DNA of 64,000 nt from Candidatus Sulfotelmatobacter sp. (lineage in GTDB: Bacteria > Acidobacteriota > Terriglobia > Terriglobales > Acidobacteriaceae): assembly GCA_025462865.1 (NCBI GenBank), contig JAOAPI010000171.1:1-64000 (forward strand), in the 5' to 3' direction. Below are positions 43,164 through 51,773 of the stretch, piece by piece. The first letter of the stretch is position 1; each line of letters starts with the position of its first letter. The translations under genes were made by a program, and so were the position numbers. Below the pieces are notes generated by a model that made no database searches, was not told the DNA's origin, and saw nothing but the letters and a program-made list of their open reading frames with translations.

Positions 43164-43379
43164 ATGTTGATCTTCCGGTCGGAAGAGCACATCGACAAAT
43201 GGTGCCAGAAGTGGAGGCTGACGCGCGGCGCCACCTTAAGCGTGGAACAAACGTGGAGGCTGGCTGATTCCTGGTATCGCAATCGCCTCTCGCCAGACTG
43301 GCGCCGCCGATCGGTGGACGAAGCCCACGAATTATTCCGTTCCCTCGGACTGAATTCCGAGTTCTGGCGCCTTGCTTGA
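43164..43379 (+). CDS. Small partner protein of the MerB-like gene
   Basis: 71 residues, starting six bases after the MerB-like stop. It is rich in Trp and Arg (MLIFRSEEHIDKWCQKWRL, LADSWYRNRLSPDWRR, NSEFWRLA). My recollection is that this segment also occurs fused to or next to MerB-like proteins elsewhere, but I could not check it. Function unknown. Confidence 0.7.
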   Translation: MLIFRSEEHIDKWCQKWRLTRGATLSVEQTWRLADSWYRNRLSPDWRRRSVDEAHELFRSLGLNSEFWRLA

Positions 43380-43446
43380 CGAACTGGGTTAGACATTCTG
43401 CCCTTCAATCCTGCAAAATACTGAGTCTCATACTCAGGAGCTCTCA

Positions 43447-44445
43447 TTGACCAATCCTGTTCGCGCCAAAATCAGCGCTCTGGGCACGTACGTGCCGCCT
43501 CGTCTTCTCACCAATGCCGACCTCGAAAAAATGGTCGACACCACTAACGAGTGGATTCTCTCCCGTGTCGGTATCCGCGAGCGGCACGTCGTGGATAAAG
43601 GTGTCGCTACCAGTGACCTCGCGGTTGAGGCCGCCAAAAAGGCGCTCGCACAGCGTGGCCTGGCTCCCACCGACATGGACGCAATCATCGTTGGCACCGT
43701 CACCCCTGACATGCTCTTTCCCTCAACCGCCTGTCTGGTCCAGCACAAGCTTGGAGCCGCCGGCGCATGGGGATTCGATCTTTCCGCCGCCTGCTCTGCC
43801 TTCATCTACGCGGTGCAGACGGGAGCGCAATTCATTGCCACTGGCGTGCACAAGCGTGTGCTCGTAATCGGCGCCGACGTGATGTCCTCCATCATCGATT
43901 ACACCGACCGCGCTACTTGTGTGATTTTTGGTGACGGCGCTGGCGCAGTAATTCTGGAACCCGCTGAGGACGATTCGGTAGGCCTGATCGATTTCATCCA
44001 TGAAGTCGATGGCTCCGGCGGGTGCTTTCTACAAATGCCCGCAGGAGGAAGTCTTAATCCCGCATCGCATGAAACAGTCGACAAGAAAATGCACTACGTT
44101 CATCAGGACGGCCAGCAGGTCTTCAAGTTCGCCGTGCGCAAGCAAACCGAAGCCTGTCTGAAACTGCTCGAGCGAAACGGCCTGAAAGGTTCAGACATTG
44201 ACGCTTTCATCCCGCACCAAGCCAATCTTCGGATCATCAACGCCACGGCGGATCGTCTTGGGCTGCGACCCGAAAGCGTGATTGTCAACATAGAGCGCTA
44301 TGGCAATACCACTGCTGGCACCATCCCACTGGCTATGAACACTGCCATTGAAGAGGGCAAACTGAAAAAGGGCGATCTGGTCCTTATGGCCTCGGTAGGC
44401 GCAGGCTTCACGGTAGGAGCCGCCCTCCTGCGCTGGGCATATTGA
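43447..44445 (+). CDS. fabH: Beta-ketoacyl-ACP synthase III
   Basis: 332 residues with a TTG start at 43447, supported by AGGAG six bases upstream; no ATG occurs before the conserved core. The catalytic Cys lies in [13 protein letters not shown] near 113, His in PHQANLRI near 258 and Asn in GNTTAGTIP near 288. [17 protein letters not shown] near the start is diagnostic. It condenses acetyl-CoA or a branched acyl-CoA with malonyl-ACP to begin fatty-acid synthesis. Confidence 0.96.
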   Translation: MTNPVRAKISALGTYVPPRLLTNADLEKMVDTTNEWILSRVGIRERHVVDKGVATSDLAVEAAKKALAQRGLAPTDMDAIIVGTVTPDMLFPSTACLVQHKLGAAGAWGFDLSAACSAFIYAVQTGAQFIATGVHKRVLVIGADVMSSIIDYTDRATCVIFGDGAGAVILEPAEDDSVGLIDFIHEVDGSGGCFLQMPAGGSLNPASHETVDKKMHYVHQDGQQVFKFAVRKQTEACLKLLERNGLKGSDIDAFIPHQANLRIINATADRLGLRPESVIVNIERYGNTTAGTIPLAMNTAIEEGKLKKGDLVLMASVGAGFTVGAALLRWAY

Positions 44446-44525
44446 ACTCGTAACCGTTGCCCGGCGTACCGACCCAAGGTCTTAAGACAAGGCGCCCTCC
44501 GATTTCGCGGCCACCTGAATCCAAA

Positions 44526-45497
44526 ATGGAAGCTACGTACCGACCTCGTTCCTGGAAAACGCTTCTGGCGTTCGCCATTATTTATTTCGTCTGGGGCTCC
44601 ACGTTCCTGGCGATCCGCGTTGGTGTGCGCGAGGTCCCGCCCTTTCTGCTCGCAGGAATGCGATTCTTCGCCGCCGGTATTGTGCTCTACATCTGGATGC
44701 GCGCCAGTGGCACACCCTCGCCGACGCGCCGCGAATGGGCATCGGCGACATTACTGGCGCTGCTGATCTTTGTGGTGGATTACGGATTGCTCTTCTGGGC
44801 AGAGCAGCGCGTGCCCTCGGGAATTGCTGCGGTCATGATGGCGACGATTCCGGCATTTATGGCTCTCGCAGAAATTCTTATCTTGCGCACCCAAAAGCTA
44901 ACTCTTCGTCTGGCACTGGCCCTTCTCGTCGGGCTTGCCGGAGTAGGGGTTCTGGTCAGCCGCTCGGTAAGTTTTGGTGACGCTCCCATAGAAAAGTTCG
45001 GCGCGATTGCCCTGCTAGTGGGCGCTATCGCATGGGCGTTGGCTTCGGTATTGAGTCGCAAACTCCCTTTGCCAAAATCTCAGGTCATGAGTTCAGGAGC
45101 ACAAATGCTCGCTGGAGGAATTCTGCTCGCCCTGGCAGCAGCCTTGTTGGGTGAATTCAGAAACTTCCATGTGCAGGCAGTCTCTTTGGGAGCTTGGTTG
45201 GCTCTGGCTTACCTGATCGTCGCCGGTTCAATCATCGGATTCACCGCCTATGTCTGGCTTCTCCATCGCGAATCGCCCACCAAAGTTGGAACCTACGCGT
45301 ATGTAAATCCGGTAGTAGCAGTTCTTGTGGGATATTTTCTAGGCGGCGAAACGCTTGGCGCCCGCACAATCTTGGGGACGGCTCTGGTGCTGGTGAGCGT
45401 GATTGTGATCACGACGACGCCGAAGAAAGCAGTGGAATCGGAGATGTTAGCCAACGCGGCGGAGTTAACGGAAACTCGGAGGACTTCAGCCGACTGA
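44526..45497 (+). CDS. EamA/DMT family transporter
   Basis: 323 residues from the ATG at 44526, the first start compatible with the first membrane helix; an upstream ATG at 44457 adds an arginine-rich stretch unlike the family. Ten membrane helices form two EamA repeats: FAIIYFVWGSTFLAIRVGV opens the first, and the second ends with YAYVNPVVAVLVGYFLGGE. It exports small metabolites or amino acids; the substrate cannot be read from sequence. No clear ribosome site. Confidence 0.88.
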   Translation: MEATYRPRSWKTLLAFAIIYFVWGSTFLAIRVGVREVPPFLLAGMRFFAAGIVLYIWMRASGTPSPTRREWASATLLALLIFVVDYGLLFWAEQRVPSGIAAVMMATIPAFMALAEILILRTQKLTLRLALALLVGLAGVGVLVSRSVSFGDAPIEKFGAIALLVGAIAWALASVLSRKLPLPKSQVMSSGAQMLAGGILLALAAALLGEFRNFHVQAVSLGAWLALAYLIVAGSIIGFTAYVWLLHRESPTKVGTYAYVNPVVAVLVGYFLGGETLGARTILGTALVLVSVIVITTTPKKAVESEMLANAAELTETRRTSAD

Positions 45498-45561
45498 GAG
45501 CTTGAGAGAAGCCGAAAGGAATCACGCGCAGAACCGCCGCGCCCTGGCGGTCGGAGAACTT

Positions 45562-46986
45562 TTACGGCCGCGTCATTCTTTCCGGCTTGACCAACTGATC
45601 GAATTCCTCGCCCGAAAGATAGCCGAGCTTCAGCGCCGCCTCGCGCAAAGTGCTGTGCTCTACGTGCGCTGTGTGCGCGATCTCCGCCGCCTTGTCGTAT
45701 CCCACTTTCGGAGCCAGAGCGGTTACAAGCATCAGTGAGTTCTTCACATACCCATCCACCTTGGCGCGATCGACCTCGATGCCTTTGATCATGTATTCGA
45801 CATAGCCGTGACAGGCATCGGCGATCAGCGTGACCGAGTGCAGGAAGTTGTAAATAATCACCGGCTTGTAAACGTTGAGTTCGAAGTTTCCCTGTGATCC
45901 GGCGAATCCCACCGCAGCAGTCGCCCCATGAACCTGCACGCACACCATGGTCATGGCCTCAGCCTGCGTGGGATTCACTTTGCCCGGCATGATTGAAGAT
46001 CCCGGTTCGTTCTCAGGAATCGAAAGTTCGCCGAGGCCACAACGTGGTCCGGAAGCCAGCCACCGGATGTCGTTCGAAATCTTCATCAGCGACGCGGCCA
46101 GGGTTTCCATCGCCCCCTGTGCGAACACGATCTCATCATGCGCCGAAAGCGCGGCGAATTTGTTGCCATGCGATCGGAAGGGAAGTCCCGTGAGTTCCGC
46201 AATTTTCTTCGCCGCGCGTTCCGCGAATTCAGGGTGCGCGTTCAGGCCAGTCCCCACCGCAGTTCCGCCGATGGCCAAATCGTACAGCCCCTCCAGCGCC
46301 TGCTCCAGTCGCTTGATGTCGCGCTGGAGCAAACTTGCCCAGCCGCCGAATTCCTGTCCAAAGGTCAGTGGCACGGCATCCTGCAAGTGTGTGCGGCCGA
46401 TCTTGACTACGTCATGAAATTCTTTTGCTTTCGCCGCGATCGCATCATGCACGCTCTTGATCGCTGGAATCAGCGCATTTTTCACCCGCTCGGCAGCCGC
46501 GATGTGCATCGCCGCCGGAAACGTATCGTTCGACGATTGCGACATGTTCACATCATCATTGGGATGAATAGGCTTCTTCGATCCCATCTCGCCCCCGGCA
46601 ATTTCGATCGCGCGGTTCGAGATCACCTCATTCACGTTCATGTTCGTCTGGGTTCCGCTGCCCGTTTGCCAGATGCGGAGCGGAAACTGGTCATTCAACT
46701 TCCCGCCGATCACCTCGTCGGCGGCTTGCACGATCAGCTTTGCCTTGTCTGCGGGCAGCTTGCCCAGGTCCTGATTGACCAGGGCGCAGGCCTTCTTCAA
46801 GATGCCAAAGGCTCGAATCAATTCCGGAGGCATGGTATCGCGCCCAATATTGAAATGCAACAGCGACCTCTGAGTCTGCGCGCCCCAGTAGACATTCGCC
46901 GGGACTTCGATCTTTCCCATGCTGTCGGACTCGGTTCGCGTGCGAATAACCGGTTCGGCGATCTTGGGATCGGTAATAGCGGACAT
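45562..46986 (-). CDS. fumC: Fumarate hydratase, class II
   Basis: 474 residues from the ATG at 46986, which has AGGAG upstream; the longer frame to 47103 would overlap the divergent toxin gene. The signature [13 protein letters not shown] near 325 with the catalytic Ser loop, [14 protein letters not shown] near 105 and [17 protein letters not shown] near 190 are intact. It converts fumarate to malate in the TCA cycle and needs no iron-sulfur cluster, unlike class I enzymes. Confidence 0.97.
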   Translation of the reverse strand: MSAITDPKIAEPVIRTRTESDSMGKIEVPANVYWGAQTQRSLLHFNIGRDTMPPELIRAFGILKKACALVNQDLGKLPADKAKLIVQAADEVIGGKLNDQFPLRIWQTGSGTQTNMNVNEVISNRAIEIAGGEMGSKKPIHPNDDVNMSQSSNDTFPAAMHIAAAERVKNALIPAIKSVHDAIAAKAKEFHDVVKIGRTHLQDAVPLTFGQEFGGWASLLQRDIKRLEQALEGLYDLAIGGTAVGTGLNAHPEFAERAAKKIAELTGLPFRSHGNKFAALSAHDEIVFAQGAMETLAASLMKISNDIRWLASGPRCGLGELSIPENEPGSSIMPGKVNPTQAEAMTMVCVQVHGATAAVGFAGSQGNFELNVYKPVIIYNFLHSVTLIADACHGYVEYMIKGIEVDRAKVDGYVKNSLMLVTALAPKVGYDKAAEIAHTAHVEHSTLREAALKLGYLSGEEFDQLVKPERMTRP

Positions 46987-47093
46987 GATGAAATCTCCTG
47001 CTGCCAGAGCAGCAACTTCGGCGGGTGTAGAGAACTCAGCATTATACGGCGGAGTGGAAAGTTTGGCCCACGGCGCTAAGCCTGCTTGCAGGA

Positions 47094-47429
47094 ATGTATC
47101 CAAGCGGATACACTATGGAGAACTTGAACACATTGCTTCGGTCATCGGTTTTCGATGTCTGGCTGTCCGGTCTCGCAGACCCAAAAGCAAAAGCCAGAAT
47201 CCTGGCTCGCCTTCGTAGCGCGACATTTGGAAATTTCGGAGATTGCGACGCCGTCGGCGAAGGCGTTTCCGAGATGCGCATTCATGTGGGAGCGGGGTTT
47301 CGCATTTATTACACGCGAACCGGCTCGACGGTCTATTTTTTGCTGGCGGGCGGCACCAAGGCATCCCAAACGAAAGACATCGCCAAAGCGAAACAGATGG
47401 CTCGCGAACTTATAAGGGAGAAACTATGA
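47094..47429 (+). CDS. HigB-type toxin (RelE/ParE-like addiction killer)
   Basis: 111 residues from the ATG at 47094 (an ATG at 47115 is also possible). The pattern [22 protein letters not shown], then [36 protein letters not shown], matches the phage-related killer family that degrades mRNA at the ribosome. It overlaps the antitoxin gene by four bases (ATGA). Toxin-first order is typical of HigBA. Confidence 0.88.
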   Translation: MYPSGYTMENLNTLLRSSVFDVWLSGLADPKAKARILARLRSATFGNFGDCDAVGEGVSEMRIHVGAGFRIYYTRTGSTVYFLLAGGTKASQTKDIAKAKQMARELIREKL

Positions 47430-47728
47430 AGAAAAAGAAAACAATTTACAAACCATTCGACGCGGCGGCGTATCTCGACAACGATGCGGTAGTTGCGGAA
47501 TATCTTTCGGCGGCTGCCGAAGACCCGAACCCCGATGTATTCGTTGCAGCGCTCGGTGACGTGGCCAAAGCGCGAGGCATGGCGCAGATCGCCAAAGACG
47601 CGGGACTGGGCAGGGAAAGCCTCTACAAGACCCTGAGCGCAGGTGCACACCCACGCTTCGAAACTATCAATTCTGTCCTGCACGCTCTAGGCGTGAAGTT
47701 CGCCGTTGTTGCCGAGCGCAAACGTTAA
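47426..47728 (+). CDS. HigA-type antitoxin
   Basis: 100 residues with GGGAG before the ATG. The pattern FDAAAYLDNDAVVAEYLSAAAED, then ALGDVAKARGMAQIAKDAGLGRESLYKTLS, is the Xre-type helix-turn-helix of the addiction antidote family. It binds and blocks the toxin and represses the pair. Coupled to the toxin gene by overlapping stop and start. Confidence 0.9.
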   Translation: MKKKKTIYKPFDAAAYLDNDAVVAEYLSAAAEDPNPDVFVAALGDVAKARGMAQIAKDAGLGRESLYKTLSAGAHPRFETINSVLHALGVKFAVVAERKR

Positions 47729-47846
47729 AGCAACCCCGATTCTGAAGTTGCGCAAGACAAACCCTGTCCTCCAGCGCGTTCCTCGCATGCTAAAATCATC
47801 GGTTTCTAACCTCCTTCACCAGCGATGAGGTCGAGTCCCGAACCTG

Positions 47847-48902
47847 ATGCCCTACGTTCTTACTGCCGAAGTCACCGCAACCTTGCCCAAGGCTAAGGTC
47901 CAGCCGCATCCAGAGATGCGAACCGACGTCCTGGTCATCGGAGCCGGACCCACTGGCCTTGCCTGCGCCATCGAGGCGCAAAAGCTTGGCCTGAAAGTGA
48001 TCGTGGTCGACAAGGGATGCCTCGTGAATTCGCTCTTTCATTATCCAGCGGGCATGTTGTTTTTTACGACGCCCGAACTGCTCGAGATCGGCGAGATCCC
48101 TTTCACCACTGCCAACCAAAAGCCCACTCGCGAAGAAGCTCTCGAGTACTATCGCAAGGTCTCTGAACACTACGAACTCGATATCCGCCAGTACGAGTGG
48201 GTCAAGACGGTGATGGGAAAAGACGGAAACTTCAGTATCACTGCGACCGACCGTGCCGGCCGACCTCACGACTACAGCACGCGAAAAGTAATAGTCTCCA
48301 CCGGATATTACGACCTGGCCAATCAACTTTGCCTGCCGGGTGAGGAGCTGCCTAAAGTCTCTCACTACTACGGCGAGCCGCACCCTTACTACGACAGTGA
48401 TGTTCTCGTCATTGGCGGCAAGAACTCAGCCGCCATCGCCGCGCTCGATCTATGGCGTCACGGAGCTCGCGTAACGCTGGTCTATCGCGGCGCGCAACTG
48501 CACCGCCACGTAAAGTATTGGATCAAGCCCGACTTGGAGAATCGCATCAAGAACGGAGACATCGAAGCCTATTTCAACAGTTCCGTGCAGGAAATCGGAG
48601 TGGATCACGTCGTAATCGTCACTCCACGCGGCCCACTGCGCCTGAAGAACGACTTTGTACTGGCCCTGATTGGGTACCATCCTGATTACGATTTCCTGCG
48701 CAGCATGGGGATCGAGCTCTCGGCCGAGCAGTGCCGCCCCGTCTGCGATCCCGTGTCGCTCGAAAGCAATGTCCCTGGAATTTATGTGGCGGGCGTGATC
48801 GTAGCCGGCTCCAGCACCAACGAAATCTTCATCGAGAACGGCCGCTTTCACGGCAAACAAATCGCGGAAGACTTGAAACATAAGCTTCGGCCCGCTGCCT
48901 AG
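47847..48902 (+). CDS. ypdA: YpdA-type FAD/NAD(P) reductase (putative bacillithiol disulfide reductase)
   Basis: 351 residues; an ATG at 47916 directly before the core is an alternative start. The FAD site VLVIGAGPTGLACAIEA near 30, the family segment KGCLVNSLFHYPAGMLFFTTPELLEIG, the NAD(P)H site VLVIGGKNSAAIAALDLW near 192 and the closing GIYVAGVIVAGSSTNEIFIENGR are typical. Like other YpdA proteins it has no CxxC redox pair. In Bacillus it recycles oxidised bacillithiol. Confidence 0.9.
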   Translation: MPYVLTAEVTATLPKAKVQPHPEMRTDVLVIGAGPTGLACAIEAQKLGLKVIVVDKGCLVNSLFHYPAGMLFFTTPELLEIGEIPFTTANQKPTREEALEYYRKVSEHYELDIRQYEWVKTVMGKDGNFSITATDRAGRPHDYSTRKVIVSTGYYDLANQLCLPGEELPKVSHYYGEPHPYYDSDVLVIGGKNSAAIAALDLWRHGARVTLVYRGAQLHRHVKYWIKPDLENRIKNGDIEAYFNSSVQEIGVDHVVIVTPRGPLRLKNDFVLALIGYHPDYDFLRSMGIELSAEQCRPVCDPVSLESNVPGIYVAGVIVAGSSTNEIFIENGRFHGKQIAEDLKHKLRPAA

Positions 48903-48937
48903 CGTTAGAGCCGTCCAGCTTCGTAGACACCTAAACA

Positions 48938-48970
48938 GGAAAAAACAAACCCCGGGATTTCTCCCGGGGT
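48938..48970 (-). terminator. Intrinsic terminator of the PEP-CTERM gene
   Basis: ACCCCGGGA-TTTC-TCCCGGGGT (48949-48957 with 48962-48970) is a perfect 9-bp hairpin. On the minus strand it is followed by GTTTGTTTTTT. It lies 27 bases past the stop of the leftward gene and also faces the end of ypdA. Confidence 0.9.
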
Positions 48971-48996
48971 GTGGACGAGCAGACGAAGCAGAGTCC

Positions 48997-49620
48997 TTAG
49001 GATAAGAAACGCCGGCGAACTAGCCCGCCGAGACCGATCAGGCCGGTGCCAAGCAGGCCCAACGTGCCCGGCTCAGGAACCGGCGATGTTCCGGGGGTGC
49101 CCGACGCAAAACCAGTGTAAGGTCCGCAGTTTGAGCCTGAGGCGGTGCAGAAGTGAAGAGCAACGCCAGTAAATTGACTCGCGGTCAGCCCGGTACCGGT
49201 GAGCACGAATGTCACTGTGTTAGCGCTGACTACACCGTGTGGTTGTCCCTTCACGTTGGTGAAATCGAAGGCAAAGGTCCCGAACATGCTGATGTTCTGA
49301 GAAGTCTTGAGATGTTGGAAATCTAGCCCAGAATTCGCATCCGCGCTGAAGCCACTCACACCCGCGAGTGTCAGGCCTGAGGGTCCGTTGAACGCGAAGT
49401 CCCCGCCATTTAATTTTGCAGAGTACCCGGCGTTCATTGTGATGCTTACCGTGACCTGATTGAGGCCAGTGTCCGAAATGGTGACCGTACCGACGGAGCC
49501 CGCGATCCCCAGGTTGTTCGAGCTTAGGTTAAATGTGATCGAATTTGCCGACGCCATTGGCGCCATTGCCAGGGCGGCTGCTACAAATAATAGCGATGCT
49601 GCAATCTTTAGACTTTTCAT
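48997..49620 (-). CDS. PEP-CTERM exported protein
   Basis: 207 residues from the ATG at 49620. A signal peptide (MKSLKIAASLLFVAAALAM, cleavage near ASA) is followed by a beta-rich body with no known domain and a C-terminal sorting tail: VPEPGTLGLLGTGLIGLGG then RRRF. The Pro-Glu-Pro motif, membrane helix and basic end are the target of an exosortase. No exosortase gene is in the window. It is probably an exopolysaccharide-associated surface protein. Its body contains only two Cys, near the C-terminus. Confidence 0.88.
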   Translation of the reverse strand: MKSLKIAASLLFVAAALAMAPMASANSITFNLSSNNLGIAGSVGTVTISDTGLNQVTVSITMNAGYSAKLNGGDFAFNGPSGLTLAGVSGFSADANSGLDFQHLKTSQNISMFGTFAFDFTNVKGQPHGVVSANTVTFVLTGTGLTASQFTGVALHFCTASGSNCGPYTGFASGTPGTSPVPEPGTLGLLGTGLIGLGGLVRRRFLS

Positions 49621-49930
49621 TCTCACGTCGCGATGTTCTCCTCTTTGACCGAAAGCCAACTAACACTCTGAACATTGCACGGGATGTACCATTTCTCGAT
49701 TACTTGCGTAACCCTAACTAGCGCTGTATCCCTTTGAAACAAAACGGTTGACTCACTCTAAGGTCGCTCAAATAATTCGACGCTACTGAATAGCTGAAAA
49801 CTTCTGCACTTCTGTCCCCTTCCATTGGACAACACGCTTACTCGGGGTAGTTGTGCGACCCGCTTTGGCAGGGTGGCAAATCAATATTTCAGGGCTGGTA
49901 TTGTAGCTTCATCGTACGCAGAGCCGTCTA
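49621..49930. other. Divergent gap, nothing distinctive
   Basis: 310 bases between the PEP-CTERM gene and the MFS gene. I see no convincing promoter box, repeat or small gene. Promoters for both genes must lie here. Confidence 0.4.
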
Positions 49931-51256
49931 ATGGAACCGCAACCGGAGCGCAGTCTCCCCTCAATTTCGATCTCTTCTTACTTGCGCCTGCTGCGCGGCA
50001 ATCGCAATTTCCGCCGCCTGTGGCTGGCGCAGATTGTCAGTGAGATTGGCGACTGGTTCTATACGCTCTCGATCTACACTTTGCTCCTGCAGTTGACCGG
50101 ACACGCCAGCTCGGTCGCCTTGGCGCTTGTTCTCCAGGTCTTGCCCCAAACGTTCGTAGGTCCGGTGGCAGGAGTTGTGAACGATCGTATCCGGCGCAAA
50201 TACGTCATGATCGCCGCGGACCTGGTCCGCTTTGGCATTGTTCTGGCCATGCTGCTTGTGCGATCACGCTCGACGGTCTGGCTTGTCTATCCCTTGTTGC
50301 TGGCCGAGACCATCATGGCCGCATTCTTCGAACCGGCACGCAGTTCTGTGATCCCCAACATCGCCGCGCAGGAAGAAGTGCTGATCGCGAACACGCTGTC
50401 GTCCGCAACGTGGTCGATGAATCTCTTGATAGGCGCGTCGGTCGGTGGAGTCGTTGCCGCTTTCTTCGGAAGAGACGCGGTTTTCGTTCTCAACGCCTTA
50501 TCCTTTTTAGCTTCAGCGATTCTCATTGGAGGCATGCACTTCGCCGAGCCGCACGCCCAATCGGCAGCTCCGTTGCAGGCGCGCGACCTGGTCGACTTTT
50601 CCCCGGTGCTCGAAGGAATTCGCTACATCCGCAATCACCGCACGCTTCTGCCTACGGTCTTTGCGAAAGCGGGCGAGCTGATGATCGGACCGAGCTGGGT
50701 AATCTTCACCGTGCTCGGCGCCCATGAGTTCGCCGTGCATTGGCGCAATGTCGACCCCGGCCGCGGCGCGATGCTCGGCATGAGCATCCTGCTTGGTGGA
50801 CGCGGCCTGGGAGCGCTGTTCGGCCCACTGCTATCCGCTCGCTGGGCCGGCCGCAGTGACCGCCGGTTGCAGCTGGGCATTCTCTTTGGCTACCTCACTA
50901 TTGCGGTTGGATATGGAGCACTCGGCTTCAGCCGCACAGTCTGGATGGCTAGTGCGTGCGCCATGCTCGCGCATATGGGAGGATCGACCGTCTGGGTCTT
51001 CTCAACAACTCTGCTGCAGCTTCACACCGAAGACCGTTTCCGGGGCCGCGTATTCTCCGCCGACCTGGGTTTCTCCATGCTCACAATCGCTGCTGGCGCC
51101 TTCCTCTGTGGACGCCTGCTCGATGCCGGCGTCGCCGCCCGCTCCGTCGCAACGTGGACGGGCCTGGTGATGCTGATTCCGGCCGTACTCTGGGCTCTGG
51201 CAATACGAAGTACCCAACGACACGGGAAGGGCACGACTTCAGTCGTGCCGCTATGA
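49931..51256 (+). CDS. MFS transporter (MFS_3 type exporter)
   Basis: 441 residues with about twelve membrane helices. The loop motif VVNDRIRRKYVMIAADLVRFG after helix 2 is the MFS motif A. LLRGNRNFRRLWLAQIVSEIGDWFYTLSIY at the N-terminus is typical of the EntS-like MFS_3 group that exports siderophores or drugs. The last nine or so codons come from an intergenic hairpin repeat (51230-51249), so the C-terminus may have been extended by repeat DNA. Confidence 0.9.
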   Translation: MEPQPERSLPSISISSYLRLLRGNRNFRRLWLAQIVSEIGDWFYTLSIYTLLLQLTGHASSVALALVLQVLPQTFVGPVAGVVNDRIRRKYVMIAADLVRFGIVLAMLLVRSRSTVWLVYPLLLAETIMAAFFEPARSSVIPNIAAQEEVLIANTLSSATWSMNLLIGASVGGVVAAFFGRDAVFVLNALSFLASAILIGGMHFAEPHAQSAAPLQARDLVDFSPVLEGIRYIRNHRTLLPTVFAKAGELMIGPSWVIFTVLGAHEFAVHWRNVDPGRGAMLGMSILLGGRGLGALFGPLLSARWAGRSDRRLQLGILFGYLTIAVGYGALGFSRTVWMASACAMLAHMGGSTVWVFSTTLLQLHTEDRFRGRVFSADLGFSMLTIAAGAFLCGRLLDAGVAARSVATWTGLVMLIPAVLWALAIRSTQRHGKGTTSVVPL

Positions 51257-51284
51257 GCCTGAAAGTTGCAGGCTTTAGCCCCTG
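51230..51284. repeat. TTCA-loop hairpin repeat, copy A, overlapping an MFS gene end
   Basis: GGCACGAC-TTCA-GTCGTGCC (51230-51249) is a perfect 8-bp hairpin that lies inside the last codons of the MFS gene. It is followed by GCCTG/CAGGC and the shared text GGCTTTAGCCCCTG (51271-51284), which recurs in recN at 63044-63057. Confidence 0.75.
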
Positions 51285-51289
51285 GGGTC

Positions 51290-51634
51290 TTACTCCAGCA
51301 GCCGGTCAATCTTCGCAGCCATAACGAAATCGCTTTCCGTCAGTCCATCAATCTTGTGCGTCCACATCGTGATCTCAACTTTGCCCCACTTCAGCAAAAT
51401 ATCTGGATGATGCCCTTGCTCCTCGGCCAAGGCTCCCACGCGATTCACAAATTCAAGGGCCTGCTTGAAATCAGGAAACGTATACGCGCGGGTCAGGTGG
51501 TGCTGATCAACCACGCTCCACTTCGGAACGCTCTTGTGCAACGCTTCAAGTTCCTTCCCCTTGAGCGGAGGCACACCGCCGCGACAGGGAACGCATTGTT
51601 TGTCCGCCAATTGTTCTGTCATATCTTTCATCAC
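51290..51634 (-). CDS. phhB: Pterin-4a-carbinolamine dehydratase
   Basis: 114 residues (an ATG at residue 5 is also possible). The active-site pattern EEQGHHPDILLKWGKVEITMWTHKIDGLTESDFVMAAKID is complete, including the His-His-Pro catalytic motif. It recycles the 4a-hydroxy-tetrahydrobiopterin made by aromatic amino acid hydroxylases. No phenylalanine hydroxylase gene is nearby. An N-terminal CVPCRGG is common in bacterial members. Confidence 0.94.
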   Translation of the reverse strand: MMKDMTEQLADKQCVPCRGGVPPLKGKELEALHKSVPKWSVVDQHHLTRAYTFPDFKQALEFVNRVGALAEEQGHHPDILLKWGKVEITMWTHKIDGLTESDFVMAAKIDRLLE

Positions 51635-51773
51635 TTAACTCCTCTTGCGGAATGTGGTCAAGTGTTCGTCGCTCCTGTCGCAAAAGCGATTTCGTGAAAC
51701 CTGTCGCGTCCGCGAGGCATCTGTAATAACCCGCCGTCATAAGGACGTCTGATAATCGCCTCACGGAAAGAGA

